From: a bacterium
Lineage (GTDB): Bacteria; Eisenbacteria; RBG-16-71-46; CAIMUX01
Assembly: GCA_030431975.1 (NCBI GenBank)
Contig: JAUIHP010000012.1
Coordinates: 62,001-126,000 of the forward strand
Length of the DNA: 64,000 bases
Direction of reading: 5' to 3'
Shown: positions 43,659 through 52,629 of the stretch, piece by piece
Layout: each line of letters begins with the position of its first letter
How positions within the stretch are numbered: the first letter of the stretch is position 1
Program-made: the position numbers and the translations under genes
Notes under the pieces: model-generated
Databases searched by the model: none
Seen by the model: only the letters and a program-made list of their open reading frames with translations
Told to the model about the DNA's origin: nothing

Positions 43659-43693
43659 AAGTTCGTTCATCGAGTACGAACTTACAAAGTTCG
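43659..43693 (+). promoter_or_regulatory. AAGTTCG repeat cluster upstream of stress genes
   Basis: AAGTTCG (43659-43665) is followed by its inverted copy CGAACTT (43677-43683) and a third direct copy AAGTTCG (43687-43693). It lies in the 250-base region before DUF1328, so it may be an operator for the stress cluster; without a T-run it is a poor terminator for the preceding gene. Confidence 0.45.
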
Positions 43694-43878
43694 CTGATCC
43701 CCTCGAGGATTCCTAGGCAAGGCGGGATCCGTCTGCTCTCGTACTTCCGTTGTCGAGCAACAACATAGCCGTTTCTTTGCCTTTCCGCTCCGAAACGGCA
43801 CGCGCATTTAGACCTTCCTCTTTGAAACGGAAACGGCCCTCCCCAAAGCGGCGGGCCATCACGAATCAGGAGGATCCC

Positions 43879-44043
43879 ATGCTCTCGCTCTCTGTGACGT
43901 TCCTACTCATCGCAATCGTCGCCGCCGTATTCGGCTTCGGTGGAATCGCAGCCGGCGCGGCAGGTATCGCCAAGATTCTGTTCTTCGTCTTCCTCGTTCT
44001 CTTCGTCGTCAGTCTCATTCGTCGCGGTAGCACGGCCGTATAG
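43879..44043 (+). CDS. DUF1328 small membrane protein
   Basis: 54 aa with two hydrophobic helices: [43 protein letters not shown] in three parts is typical of DUF1328 ([20 protein letters not shown] is the family core). AGGAGG stands five bases before ATG 43879. First gene of a run with hemerythrin, Pmp3 and SYLF genes, all commonly induced in general or envelope stress. Exact function of DUF1328 proteins is not known. Confidence 0.88.
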   Translation: MLSLSVTFLLIAIVAAVFGFGGIAAGAAGIAKILFFVFLVLFVVSLIRRGSTAV

Positions 44044-44063
44044 AGATCGAAGGAGTGACGGAC

Positions 44064-44513
44064 ATGAACATCTTTGAAGCCATTCGGAAGGACCATGAAA
44101 AGCAGCGAACGCTCCTGGACATCCTGGTCAAGACAGAGGGAGACAGCCGCGGTCGCCGCGAGATCTTTGATCGTCTCAAGCGGGAACTCGAAACACATGC
44201 AGCCGCGGAAGAACGGCACTTCTATGTCCCGCTGATCGACGCCGACCTGACACAGGAGAAGTCGCGTCACGGGGTGGCAGAGCATCACGAGATCGACGAG
44301 ATGATCGCCCACCTCGATGAGACCGATTTCAGTTCACCCGGATGGCTTCCGGGTGCCAAGAAACTGAAACACCTGGTGGAACACCACCTGGATGAAGAGG
44401 AACACGAGATCTTCCAGCTCGCCGGCAAGGTCCTCTCCGAAGACCGGAAGCGGGTGCTGGGAATGGAGTACCAACAGACCCTCACGGAAATGAAGGAGGA
44501 GTACCGACAATGA
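44064..44513 (+). CDS. Hemerythrin HHE domain protein
   Basis: 149 aa four-helix bundle expected to bind a di-iron centre for O2, NO or iron handling. Probable ligands: FEAIRKDHEKQR, ETHAAAEERHFYVPL, AEHHEIDEMIAHL and LVEHHLDEEEHEIF. ATG 44064 has AAGGAG eight bases upstream; GTG 44055 overlaps that ribosome site and is rejected. Its TGA overlaps the ATG of the Pmp3-like gene. Confidence 0.9.
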   Translation: MNIFEAIRKDHEKQRTLLDILVKTEGDSRGRREIFDRLKRELETHAAAEERHFYVPLIDADLTQEKSRHGVAEHHEIDEMIAHLDETDFSSPGWLPGAKKLKHLVEHHLDEEEHEIFQLAGKVLSEDRKRVLGMEYQQTLTEMKEEYRQ

Positions 44514-44692
44514 CTGTCGCCAAAGGTGAAAGCCTGGACGTTCTACGAATTCTTGCAGCCATACTTCTGCCGCCCGTCGGGGTTTTTCTTCAAGTCGGTT
44601 TGGGCGGCCACTTCTGGCTGAATCTGCTGCTCACGCTCTTAGGCTACATCCCAGGCATCATCCACGCTGTCTGGGTCATCGTTCGGCGCTAG
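44510..44692 (+). CDS. YqaE/Pmp3-family membrane protein
   Basis: 60 aa with two helices: LRILAAILLPPVGVFLQVGLGGHFWLN and LLLTLLGYIPGIIHAVWVI. The LPPVGVFLQVG and GYIPGIIHA blocks are the PF01679 signature. Members help membrane potential and salt/cold tolerance. ATGA overlap with the hemerythrin gene makes one translational unit. Confidence 0.93.
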   Translation: MTVAKGESLDVLRILAAILLPPVGVFLQVGLGGHFWLNLLLTLLGYIPGIIHAVWVIVRR

Positions 44693-44823
44693 GCCGATCG
44701 CCGGCGGTGCGGAATGGATTCCCCGGTCAATTCCGCATCGCCGGACTTCAAGGCCGATCGCAACAAACTCAACGGACGCGCCATCTGGCCGTGTCCCTTC
44801 GGTCCAACAGGAGGAAACTCAAA

Positions 44824-45567
44824 ATGATGCCGAAACATCTCCGTACTCTGACTCTTGCCGTCGCTCCGCTCATGCTGGGCGCCAACCTCGTGACCGCTGG
44901 CGATACGAAAGTCGACGCGCACGATCAAATGTCCGACGAAGCCAAGCGGGCTGTAAAGGCCGGTGAGGTTCTTCACTCCGCTCTTTCGAGTGAAGACGGC
45001 GGCATCCCCCGCGCTTTGCTGGAGAATGCGCACGGAATCATCGTGGTGCCCCACGTCGTCAAGGGAGCCTTCATGGTCGGTGGACAGTACGGTAAGGGAC
45101 TCGCAGCCTGGCGGGGCGATGATGGAGAGTGGAATGCCCCCTCCTTCGTCAGTATCGGTGGCGCAAGCTACGGATTCCAGGCTGGAGTCGAAGCCGTCGA
45201 CCTGGTGCTGGTCGTGAATGAAGAAGACGGCATCGAAGCCATCTTCGAGGACGGGCTCAAGCTCGGCGCGACGATGGGCGTAACCGCCGGTCCGATCGGC
45301 CGACGTGCGGAACTGTCCACAAACGTCACGCTCGACGCCGGAATCTACAGTTACTCGCAGTCCAAGGGCATCTTCGCCGGTGCAGCGTTGGATGGCGCCG
45401 TCCTGACGATCGACAGTGAAGCGAACCAGCATGTCTACGGTGAGGTGGATGGAAAGCACATCCTGACGAGCGGCGAAATCGACGTCAACGACACGGTGTC
45501 TCCGTTCTACAGCGCCCTCGAGAATCTGATCCCCGACCTCGACGAGGATACGGCCTCCAAGCACTAG
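44824..45567 (+). CDS. SYLF-domain (YSC84-like) exported protein
   Basis: 247 aa. Signal peptide LRTLTLAVAPLMLGANLVTAG, then a SYLF lipid-binding domain: GIIVVPHVVKGAFMVGGQYGKGL, PSFVSIGGASYGFQAGVEAVDLVL, GPIGRRAELSTNVTLDAGIYSYSQSKGIFAG. AGGAGG seven to nine bases before ATG 44824. Predicted periplasmic, binding phosphoinositide-like or other anionic lipids. Last gene of the stress run; strong terminator follows. Confidence 0.9.
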   Translation: MMPKHLRTLTLAVAPLMLGANLVTAGDTKVDAHDQMSDEAKRAVKAGEVLHSALSSEDGGIPRALLENAHGIIVVPHVVKGAFMVGGQYGKGLAAWRGDDGEWNAPSFVSIGGASYGFQAGVEAVDLVLVVNEEDGIEAIFEDGLKLGATMGVTAGPIGRRAELSTNVTLDAGIYSYSQSKGIFAGAALDGAVLTIDSEANQHVYGEVDGKHILTSGEIDVNDTVSPFYSALENLIPDLDEDTASKH

Positions 45568-45601
45568 ACAGCGGACCGCGTACAGGTTTGCGCACACACA
45601 G

Positions 45602-45630
45602 CGGGCCCGGATTTCCGGGCCCGTTTCGTT
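45602..45630 (+). terminator. Rho-independent terminator after SYLF gene
   Basis: Perfect 9-bp stem CGGGCCCGG (45602-45610) / CCGGGCCCG (45615-45623) with ATTT loop, followed by TTTCGTTGTC. It lies between two convergent genes and reads best on the plus strand. Confidence 0.85.
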
Positions 45631-45636
45631 GTCTCG

Positions 45637-46815
45637 TTACTCTTGAAAGTAAGGATTCGGAACAAAAGCGAGCAACGTCGTCGGGAACCGATCCGTCATG
45701 ACAAGAAAGCCATCGTCTCCGAGTCGCACGACGGCCTCCCAATTGCGACACTCTCCGTCATCTTGTGGAACAAGATAGATCGGCGGCGTGCTGGTCCGCT
45801 CGATGTAGCCTTCGCCACCGGCGGACTGGACGACGCGAAGTTCGAGCAGGCGCTCGATACACCGTTCGCCGTCGCCGCCTTCCTGCCCGCGGTTCTCCTC
45901 CGAAACATCCGACGGGCCGTCTGAACGCCGAGCATCGGCGGCAAGTGGATCGCTATCGAGCGGCCACGGCTCCTCGTCCGGTGCGGGATTCAGTTTGTCC
46001 CCTTCCGGCGGCCAGAAGTAGTTAATGACCCAGAACCGTCCATCGCCGTCGACCGCGGTTGCGTCGGTCACTCGGTACTCGATGGCCGGCAGCGCAAAGC
46101 ATCCCAGGAACTCGAGGTCCGGGCTGAAGCGTTTGGCCCGGGGCTCTGGATTCACATTGACGCCGTTGGCTTCCCCCATCGTGAAGACCTCGTTTTGCAA
46201 GGCCACGATGGTTTCGTCGGCGAAGTTGGGAATGCTGAGAGCGAAGGGAATCTCACAGAAACGTGCGGTGTCGATGGAAACGTGCCCCCCTTCGGCCTCG
46301 AACCTGGCACTCAGGAGATAGCCGGCCATCTCACGTCCCTCCCCGGCCTCCACAGTTAGGAAGAAACGATCGCCGAGCAGAGCAATGGCTTCGAGGCCGT
46401 CGAAACCCCGAACCATCTGTTCGAGGCCGGGTGCATTGCAGGTCACCTGTCGCGGGACGATCGGTCCGGACCGCCCCAATTCCATCGCAGACGAGATCTG
46501 TGCCCGGTCGATACTGAAAAAACCAAGTTCACCGTCGCCGCCGAAGCGCGTCGGGAATTGCGGCAGAACGACCAAGGTGTCGCCCTTCCAAGCCATCCCC
46601 GAGACTTCCGCATCCGGATCGGAAAGAGGGCCGGTGATGTCGAGCATTCGTGGGCGCACCCACTTCGGAGCCGGAGAGAGATCAAGCTGCCGAGGGCGCG
46701 ACCACTCTGGAGACGCTTCAAGCGCTGAATTCCGCGGCGCCGTACAGGCAGGAAGACCAACGCACCCAACGAAGACGAGGAACGTTGGAAGAACGTATGG
46801 CGACAGACGGATCAC
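45637..46815 (-). CDS. Lipoprotein, phytase-esterase-like propeller (tentative)
   Basis: 392 aa. Signal sequence with lipobox LPAC (FLVFVGCVGLPACTAP), then a beta-rich protein with repeated strands such as DAEVSGMAWKGDTLVVLPQF, FDGLEAIALLGDRFFLTVE, DATAVDGDGRFWVINYFWPP and NWEAVVRLGDDGFLVMTDRF. This resembles the six-bladed esterase-like domain of phytases (PF13449), by appearance only. An Asp/Glu-rich insert near 290-310 (RSDGPSDVSEENRGQEGG). ATGA overlap with the upstream M20 gene, so it is in an operon. Confidence 0.7.
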   Translation of the reverse strand: MIRLSPYVLPTFLVFVGCVGLPACTAPRNSALEASPEWSRPRQLDLSPAPKWVRPRMLDITGPLSDPDAEVSGMAWKGDTLVVLPQFPTRFGGDGELGFFSIDRAQISSAMELGRSGPIVPRQVTCNAPGLEQMVRGFDGLEAIALLGDRFFLTVEAGEGREMAGYLLSARFEAEGGHVSIDTARFCEIPFALSIPNFADETIVALQNEVFTMGEANGVNVNPEPRAKRFSPDLEFLGCFALPAIEYRVTDATAVDGDGRFWVINYFWPPEGDKLNPAPDEEPWPLDSDPLAADARRSDGPSDVSEENRGQEGGDGERCIERLLELRVVQSAGGEGYIERTSTPPIYLVPQDDGECRNWEAVVRLGDDGFLVMTDRFPTTLLAFVPNPYFQE

Positions 46816-48020
46816 GCGCCCCCGGGCGCACCGGCACGGAGCTCGGCGAGGGATCGCAACGCGAAAGCCACATGCATGGCTGAGCCGGTCGGAAGAACGG
46901 ACTCATCCACCTTGAACTTTGGGTGATGCACGGAGAATGTACAGCCCTGATCCGGATTCCGAATTCCAAGTCCGACGAAGCAACCGGGGACCTCTTCCGT
47001 ATAGAAGGCGAAGTCCTCCCCGCCCATGATCGGGGGAGATTCGTTCACGGATTCCGTCCCGTACGCGCCCTTCCAGATGTCGCCGGCAAGGCGCCAACAT
47101 TCGGCATCGTTGACCGTGGGTGGATAGTCCTCACCGGGATACTCCACTTCGGCTCGACAACGGTTCGCCGACGCAATCCTCTCGGCAACTTCCCGCACCC
47201 GCGACTGCGCCTCAGCCATATGCGCGGAGGTCAACGTCCGGATGGTGCCGCGCATCGTGACCTCTTCCGGGATCACATTGTGCGCTTCCCCACCGTGGAT
47301 ACTGGTAATGCTGATGACCAGGGACGAAAGCGGGTCCGTCTCACGCGACACGATCGACTGCAAGTCAGAGATGACCTTCGCGCTCGCGACCACGGGATCG
47401 ACGGCGAGGTGCGGCATCGCCGCATGCCCGCCCTTTCCTTCGATTCGAATACTGAGCTTGGAAGCGGCGGCGAGGAAGGTTCCGACGCGGGACGCAATCT
47501 CTCCGCTGTCGGCCAGGGGCCAGACATGCAACCCGAAGATGCGCTGCACCTGCGGGGACCGGAGAATGCCGTGCTCGCGCATCCTCTTTCCCCCGGCTCC
47601 ACCTTCTTCCGCAGGTTGGAAGACCAGCTTTACCGTTCCCTGGATCTCGTGTTCCCGCGACTTCAACATGCGCGCGGCACCGAGCAACATGGCCGTATGG
47701 CAGTCGTGACCGCACGCATGCATCTTGCCGGGAATCTCACTTCGGAAGTCGACGTCCGCTTCCTCGTGAATCGGAAGGGCATCCATGTCGGCGCGTAGTG
47801 CGACGCAGGGACCATTGGAATCGCCGAGGGTGGCAACGACACCGGTTTCGGCGATTCCGGCCTCGTACGAGATTCCGAGCTCGTCGAGCACCTTACGAAC
47901 GAGGGCGCTCGTCTCGACTTCTTCGTACATCAGTTCCGGCTTACGGTGGATCGTGCGGCGTAGTTCGACGATCCAATCCTCGACGGTCCGCGCTTCGCGA
48001 ACGAGGTTTCCCAACTCCAT
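46812..48020 (-). CDS. M20-family amidohydrolase (N-acyl-amino-acid type)
   Basis: 402 aa cytoplasmic metal hydrolase that removes acyl groups from N-acyl amino acids (hippuricase / IAA-amino-acid hydrolase branch, M20D). Motifs: LRADMDALPIHEE, the metal loop HACGHDCHTAMLLGAARML, QPAEEGGAGGKRM, GKGGHAAMPHLAVDPV (dimerisation domain) and MGGEDFAFYTEEVPG. ATG 48020. Coupled by ATGA to the downstream lipoprotein. Confidence 0.92.
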   Translation of the reverse strand: MELGNLVREARTVEDWIVELRRTIHRKPELMYEEVETSALVRKVLDELGISYEAGIAETGVVATLGDSNGPCVALRADMDALPIHEEADVDFRSEIPGKMHACGHDCHTAMLLGAARMLKSREHEIQGTVKLVFQPAEEGGAGGKRMREHGILRSPQVQRIFGLHVWPLADSGEIASRVGTFLAAASKLSIRIEGKGGHAAMPHLAVDPVVASAKVISDLQSIVSRETDPLSSLVISITSIHGGEAHNVIPEEVTMRGTIRTLTSAHMAEAQSRVREVAERIASANRCRAEVEYPGEDYPPTVNDAECWRLAGDIWKGAYGTESVNESPPIMGGEDFAFYTEEVPGCFVGLGIRNPDQGCTFSVHHPKFKVDESVLPTGSAMHVAFALRSLAELRAGAPGGA

Positions 48021-48098
48021 GATGCTGTCCCCAAAAGGCTTCCGGTGAGTGGATTGACCTTGCGGAGACTAACACGAAACCCGGACCGTCTCCCGCAT

Positions 48099-50738
48099 CT
48101 ACCGGACCAGGACGAGTCGTTGGCCGATTCGTGAGAGCGGAGTGCGCACTTCGTAGAAGTAGACCCCGGAGCCCAACTCACGACCGGCGTCGTCAAGTCC
48201 ATCCCAGACCATCTCTACGGTTTGGCCTCCCGTCAGCAGCCGCTGCTCGGCCAGGCTCCGGACCCGCGCACCCGTGGCATCGAAGATGCTGACATCCACG
48301 CGAACGTCCGCTTCGACGTCGAAGTAGATCACGCCCGCGGACGTCATCGGGTTCGGGCGAACGCCTCCTAGTCGAACGGAAAGCGGTCCCGTGGGTTCCC
48401 CGAACTCGACGTCGGCCGGTGCGAGACTGCGTTGAACAACGATGCGGTAAGCGGCTCCCTCCGCGGCGGGGCGAAGACTCGATGAAGCCAGGAATGCCTG
48501 TCCCCCGGTGGAGAAAAGCGCGGGACGGATCTCAGGGGAGGCTTCCGCAAGCAGTGCGACACCGGAGGGATCCATGACCGTCCCGTCTTCGAGAACCCGC
48601 GTGCCGAAGATGTCCGTCCGTTCGTCGAAGTAGATGAGTGCGCCGCGCTTGTCTTCCCAAGCGACGATGAACTCGGTGCCGTTCCAGGTCACGCACGGTC
48701 GGAGCTGCTTGTCCTCCGCATCCGAGATCCCGAACGGGCTGCCCTGGAATGAGCCGTCCTCGTTCATAATGACGCCTTCGAGGTCCGTCGTCGCGGTGGC
48801 AATGGTTCCCGTGACCGCAACGAACAACGCTTTCGTCGGCGAGACCGCGACCTGGGGGCGCCATCCCAGCGGAACATCGATCGCTCCCGCCGTGGTGCCG
48901 TCCGGTTCGATGATCGCCGCAGTCGTTCCGGCAATCGTGTTGTCGTGCGAGATGTTCCGCTGCCAAACCGCAAGCCAGCGGTTTCCCCAGGTCTCTACGC
49001 GGGGATGCCTGGCAAAGATGAGAAAGCCGTCGATCGGCGTGGACTCTATGTCGAGATTCGTCCCCGTCGCACCGTCGACTCGCATCGAAAACGCAGCCTG
49101 CCAGTGTGGATTGTCATCGATGTAATCCAACGCGACGACGAGAAAGACATCGCCGACTGCGGACAGGTCAGGGTCACGACCGTCCATCACCACGCGGGGC
49201 GAAGGATCGAGAAACGTTCCGTCGGCAAGCATCCGCCGCATGAACACCTGAATCCCGTCCGACCAGGTAACCATGAAGAGCGAGCCGTTCCAGGCCGCCC
49301 GGACTTCGCTCAGTGACGGTGCTCCGCGGTGTGAAAAGGGTCCGACCGCGACTTCGATCGGCTCCACGTCCATCGAAACCCCATCATCGTTCAACCGTTG
49401 AACCAAAACCCGGGCGCTATCGGAGCCGCGGGAAAGAAACGCCACCAGATGCACACCATCGCCTTCGGCAAAGTCGGCACCGAGCTGGGCCGGAGCTCCG
49501 ACGGAGACCACCGATTCGTTTCCGAATTGGGTGTCCGTTCCAACCTGACCGCCGCGGACATCTTTCGGATCCGCGGCGGCACTGACTCCGTCGTTGTAGA
49601 CCAACTGCACTCCGCCTCCCGGAACACCGGCCAATCCGGGTTGGCTGACCGGGGAAACGGACGGGGTCACCCAGAAACCTCCCGGATCCAGAACGGCGCC
49701 TTCGGCCGTGACCCGGGCCAGCCTCGGACCGCCCCAACTCACCCAGTACAGGCTGCCGTCCCAGACGACATCGACGCAGCAGGTCCCATCCTGATTGCCT
49801 CCGGTAAAGAGAGTGACCGGCGAAGTCAGCCCACCATCTTCCATGACACGGACGGCATCGATCGTCGCCAACGGTGGCGACCCGGAGGCCCGAACGACGA
49901 GAAAGTCGGTCCCGTCGCTGGCCACGCGTTGCCCAAAGGGCAGTGCCGAAGTGCCGAGGAGGGAAAGCTCGGGGGTATAGCGCCGGGCGCGGGGAGAATC
50001 GAAGGAACCGGACCAAACCATCATGTACTGGTCGCCGGCGAAGGCGATGTCAAACTCCATGAGAAAGTTCGTGGAGTGAACGAGAAGCCCGCCGGGATTG
50101 GAGACGACACCGTCGTCCGTGACCCTGACCGCCACCAGTCCGCTAAGGGGTCCGTCGGCTTGAAAAGTGACGACCCAACCGCCACCGCCTCCCGCAACCT
50201 CCAGCCCAGTGTAGTAGGAATCGTCGTTGTGAATCGAAATTGGGGAGGCATCCAGAATCTGGCCGTCCGGCGAGACCCGCACGGCGCGGAGTTCGTCATA
50301 GGTCGGAAGGGTCTCAGTCTGTTGCTTCCAGACGACGAGCCAGTTTTGTCCGTCCCAGGCGACGCGGGGCTCGATCTGGTCGCCGAGCGCTTCATCGACG
50401 ACGAACGGAACGGGGTCAATGAGACTCCCGTCACTGTCTAGACGCGCCGCGTAGATGTCCGCTCCGGTGCCTTCCGAGGCGAACGGCGGGTAGTCGTCGG
50501 GGCTGGAGCGATAGTCCGTCCAGACCGCGAGGAACTGGGATCCGCCTGCGGCAACGTTGGCGCCCTCCTGGACGCCGGCCGCCGCTGCGACGAGATCATC
50601 GCCCGAAAGTAGAATTGGAGCCGAAAAAACCAGGTCTTCAGCTTTGGCGGGAGTTACCGCAAAGAGCCAGGAAATCACCGTAATCAGCGCGCAAGTGGAA
50701 CTTGCGTGCACGCGGAACGGGGCAAAATGGCGGCGCAT
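48099..50738 (-). CDS. Exported beta-repeat protein with FlgD-like C-terminal domain
   Basis: 879 aa. Signal peptide (STCALITVISWLFAVTPAKA), then ten or more repeats of a strand pattern (F)LAVW.D/(Q)NWLVVW/ (E)FIVAWED alternating with ARLDSDGSLIDPVPF-type turns, so probably one or more beta-propellers. The last ~90 residues form a FlgD/type-IX-like domain: VRPNPMTSAGVIYFDV, VSIFDATGARVRSLAE, MVWDGLDDAGRELGSGVYFY, ending QRLVLVR. AAGGA eight bases before ATG. Surface or secreted protein of unknown ligand. Confidence 0.82.
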   Translation of the reverse strand: MRRHFAPFRVHASSTCALITVISWLFAVTPAKAEDLVFSAPILLSGDDLVAAAAGVQEGANVAAGGSQFLAVWTDYRSSPDDYPPFASEGTGADIYAARLDSDGSLIDPVPFVVDEALGDQIEPRVAWDGQNWLVVWKQQTETLPTYDELRAVRVSPDGQILDASPISIHNDDSYYTGLEVAGGGGGWVVTFQADGPLSGLVAVRVTDDGVVSNPGGLLVHSTNFLMEFDIAFAGDQYMMVWSGSFDSPRARRYTPELSLLGTSALPFGQRVASDGTDFLVVRASGSPPLATIDAVRVMEDGGLTSPVTLFTGGNQDGTCCVDVVWDGSLYWVSWGGPRLARVTAEGAVLDPGGFWVTPSVSPVSQPGLAGVPGGGVQLVYNDGVSAAADPKDVRGGQVGTDTQFGNESVVSVGAPAQLGADFAEGDGVHLVAFLSRGSDSARVLVQRLNDDGVSMDVEPIEVAVGPFSHRGAPSLSEVRAAWNGSLFMVTWSDGIQVFMRRMLADGTFLDPSPRVVMDGRDPDLSAVGDVFLVVALDYIDDNPHWQAAFSMRVDGATGTNLDIESTPIDGFLIFARHPRVETWGNRWLAVWQRNISHDNTIAGTTAAIIEPDGTTAGAIDVPLGWRPQVAVSPTKALFVAVTGTIATATTDLEGVIMNEDGSFQGSPFGISDAEDKQLRPCVTWNGTEFIVAWEDKRGALIYFDERTDIFGTRVLEDGTVMDPSGVALLAEASPEIRPALFSTGGQAFLASSSLRPAAEGAAYRIVVQRSLAPADVEFGEPTGPLSVRLGGVRPNPMTSAGVIYFDVEADVRVDVSIFDATGARVRSLAEQRLLTGGQTVEMVWDGLDDAGRELGSGVYFYEVRTPLSRIGQRLVLVR

Positions 50739-50855
50739 GTCTCAATCCTTTCACGACAGATCGCAGCTTGGGGTCCCGAAGAGAAGAGGGGACCGCGACT
50801 TATTCTGCAGTAGGGAATGAGGATGCGCCAAATACGCAGTTCTGCCCCGCGACGG

Positions 50856-51941
50856 TCACTTTTCCGCCATCTGTGCCCCCTCCAACCACTCACGACCACC
50901 TTCCCGGGTCAAGGCGACGATCAAGCGAGTTTCGGCCGGGCCGCGGGAGCTTCCCGCCTCCTCCTGTTCGGCGACCAGATCCGAAACGAAGCGCAGCTCG
51001 TCCAAACTCGAATACATCCGATAGGGGGCAACGGGGATCCGGGCTCCCGGAACCGACTTGATGTTTCCGTAGCGATCGATCGTATCGGCACTGATCCCGG
51101 TGTGGGCCACGATGTACTGCCTCATGTCGATCGTGCCGTTTGCGATGTAGGCGTCCGGAAGCTGGTCGAAGGGGCCGTCGTACCACGTGTTGTAGGAGAC
51201 TTCCGCAGCCCGCACCCCCACAAGGATCTTTCGGTCGCGCTCTGTGTCACAGAAGAAGGCAAAACCAGTGCGGGCACCGACGACGACGTTCTCGTCGAAA
51301 ACGGTCAACGCTTCCGGCAGAAAGCGGCTCTCATCGAGCATCCAGTAGAGGCGCTGCTCGGGCTCGCTGAAGAGGAGGTGGAATCGAAGCCCCGATTCGT
51401 CGAAGTTGCTTCCGACGTATGTCTCCCCGGCTGCCAGATGCGGCGGCGCAGGGGGCGACCACCCGGGATCGTAGAGATGAAAGGTGACCTTCCGGTCCTC
51501 GTATTCGACTTCGTAGCTCAGCTCGTCCAATTCTCGAACGATGAGACCGTCCTCAACCGAAAAGCGGTGCGACCGTCCCGGCATCTCCGTGTAGGTCCCC
51601 TCCGGCCGGTCCTCGATCTCCCCCACATAGCCGAAGCCGACGATCCCCTGATCTCGTTCGAATGCGTACAGCGTGATCGCGCCCCGTACCGTCAGTCCCC
51701 TCATCGGAAAACGGAAGTAGTAGTAGCCTTCCGAGGGATAGACCGTGACTTCATCGTCCAGCTGAGAGAGCACATGGTAGAAAACGGATTCCGTGTCTTC
51801 GAGATCCAGATCCGAGTAGAAGCCGGTGATAACCGCATCGTTGCTCACGAACGACGGACGTGTCGCTTCGGAGGCGACGGACTCGGCAACGAACAGCAAG
51901 CTGCTCAGCGTCATCGCAAGAATCAAACGGCAGGGAAACAT
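50856..51941 (-). CDS. Exported protein of unknown function
   Basis: 361 aa from ATG 51941 (GGAG six bases upstream); upstream in-frame residues are not signal-like. Signal peptide FPCRLILAMTLSSLLFVAESVAS. Two recognisable parts: a beta-sandwich-looking first ~180 residues (EGYYYFRFPMRGLTVRGAITLYAF, EVEYEDRKVTFHLYDPGW) and a second part with GARTGFAFFCDTERDRKILVGV and YNTWYDGPFDQLPDAYI. No family recognised. A small exported protein gene lies 79 bases upstream in the same direction. Confidence 0.65.
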   Translation of the reverse strand: MFPCRLILAMTLSSLLFVAESVASEATRPSFVSNDAVITGFYSDLDLEDTESVFYHVLSQLDDEVTVYPSEGYYYFRFPMRGLTVRGAITLYAFERDQGIVGFGYVGEIEDRPEGTYTEMPGRSHRFSVEDGLIVRELDELSYEVEYEDRKVTFHLYDPGWSPPAPPHLAAGETYVGSNFDESGLRFHLLFSEPEQRLYWMLDESRFLPEALTVFDENVVVGARTGFAFFCDTERDRKILVGVRAAEVSYNTWYDGPFDQLPDAYIANGTIDMRQYIVAHTGISADTIDRYGNIKSVPGARIPVAPYRMYSSLDELRFVSDLVAEQEEAGSSRGPAETRLIVALTREGGREWLEGAQMAEK

Positions 51942-52020
51942 GGCTTTCTCCTGAAATAGCTGGAGTTGCTCTCTGTTGATGGAAGAGCGCAGCCGAGTGC
52001 CTGCGCTCTTCTGTACTCCG

Positions 52021-52437
52021 CTAGTTGCTGCCCGGCACGAACTTCCAGAACTTGCTCTCATTCGGGCCGTGACCGTAGTGAATCCACTGCGTCAACGGGC
52101 GGGCTCCGACCTGCTTGTACCGCGAGTAGAGAATCGCCGTGTAATGCCGACCGGTGAAATGGTCCGACGCGTTGGGTCCGTTGATGATGTGGAACTCCGC
52201 CTCGAGCGGCGGATTGTTCTCATCGTAGTCACTCATGGATGCGTTGGGGCCGAACGGCAGCGGCTCTGCCTCCCTGTACTCGATTTCCTGTGAGACAGGA
52301 ACGATCCCGACGGAACCGGCGTCCAAACTGGATGCTTCAAGCAAGGTGCCGGACTGCCAATCACTCGCAAACGCGAGTGACGGAATCGCGGCCAAGGCGG
52401 TGAATCCGGCCAAGAACAGGACACGGGTGAGCCTCAT
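52021..52437 (-). CDS. Small exported protein of unknown function
   Basis: 138 aa. Signal peptide RVLFLAGFTALAAIPSLAFA. Mature ~115 residues rich in Asn, Tyr and His (NGPNASDHFTGRHYTAILYSRYK; HYGHGPNESKFWKF). AAAGGAG lies upstream of ATG 52437. It is followed by the 361-aa exported protein and may form a pair with it. No family recognised. Confidence 0.65.
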   Translation of the reverse strand: MRLTRVLFLAGFTALAAIPSLAFASDWQSGTLLEASSLDAGSVGIVPVSQEIEYREAEPLPFGPNASMSDYDENNPPLEAEFHIINGPNASDHFTGRHYTAILYSRYKQVGARPLTQWIHYGHGPNESKFWKFVPGSN

Positions 52438-52629
52438 AGATTCTCCTTTCAGATTCTTGTGACGAACACGTCCAAATCCTCCCCAACGGGAAAGCTGGGC
52501 AGGCGAGTCTCATCAGACGCGTATCGGAAAGGGCGAAGAGGTGGTGTCTTGATACACCCAATTTCGGGTGGAGACGCACTGACCCGATCTATCGGCAAGT
52601 AAATCGCGTCAAGGCGGTCCGTTCGCTGC

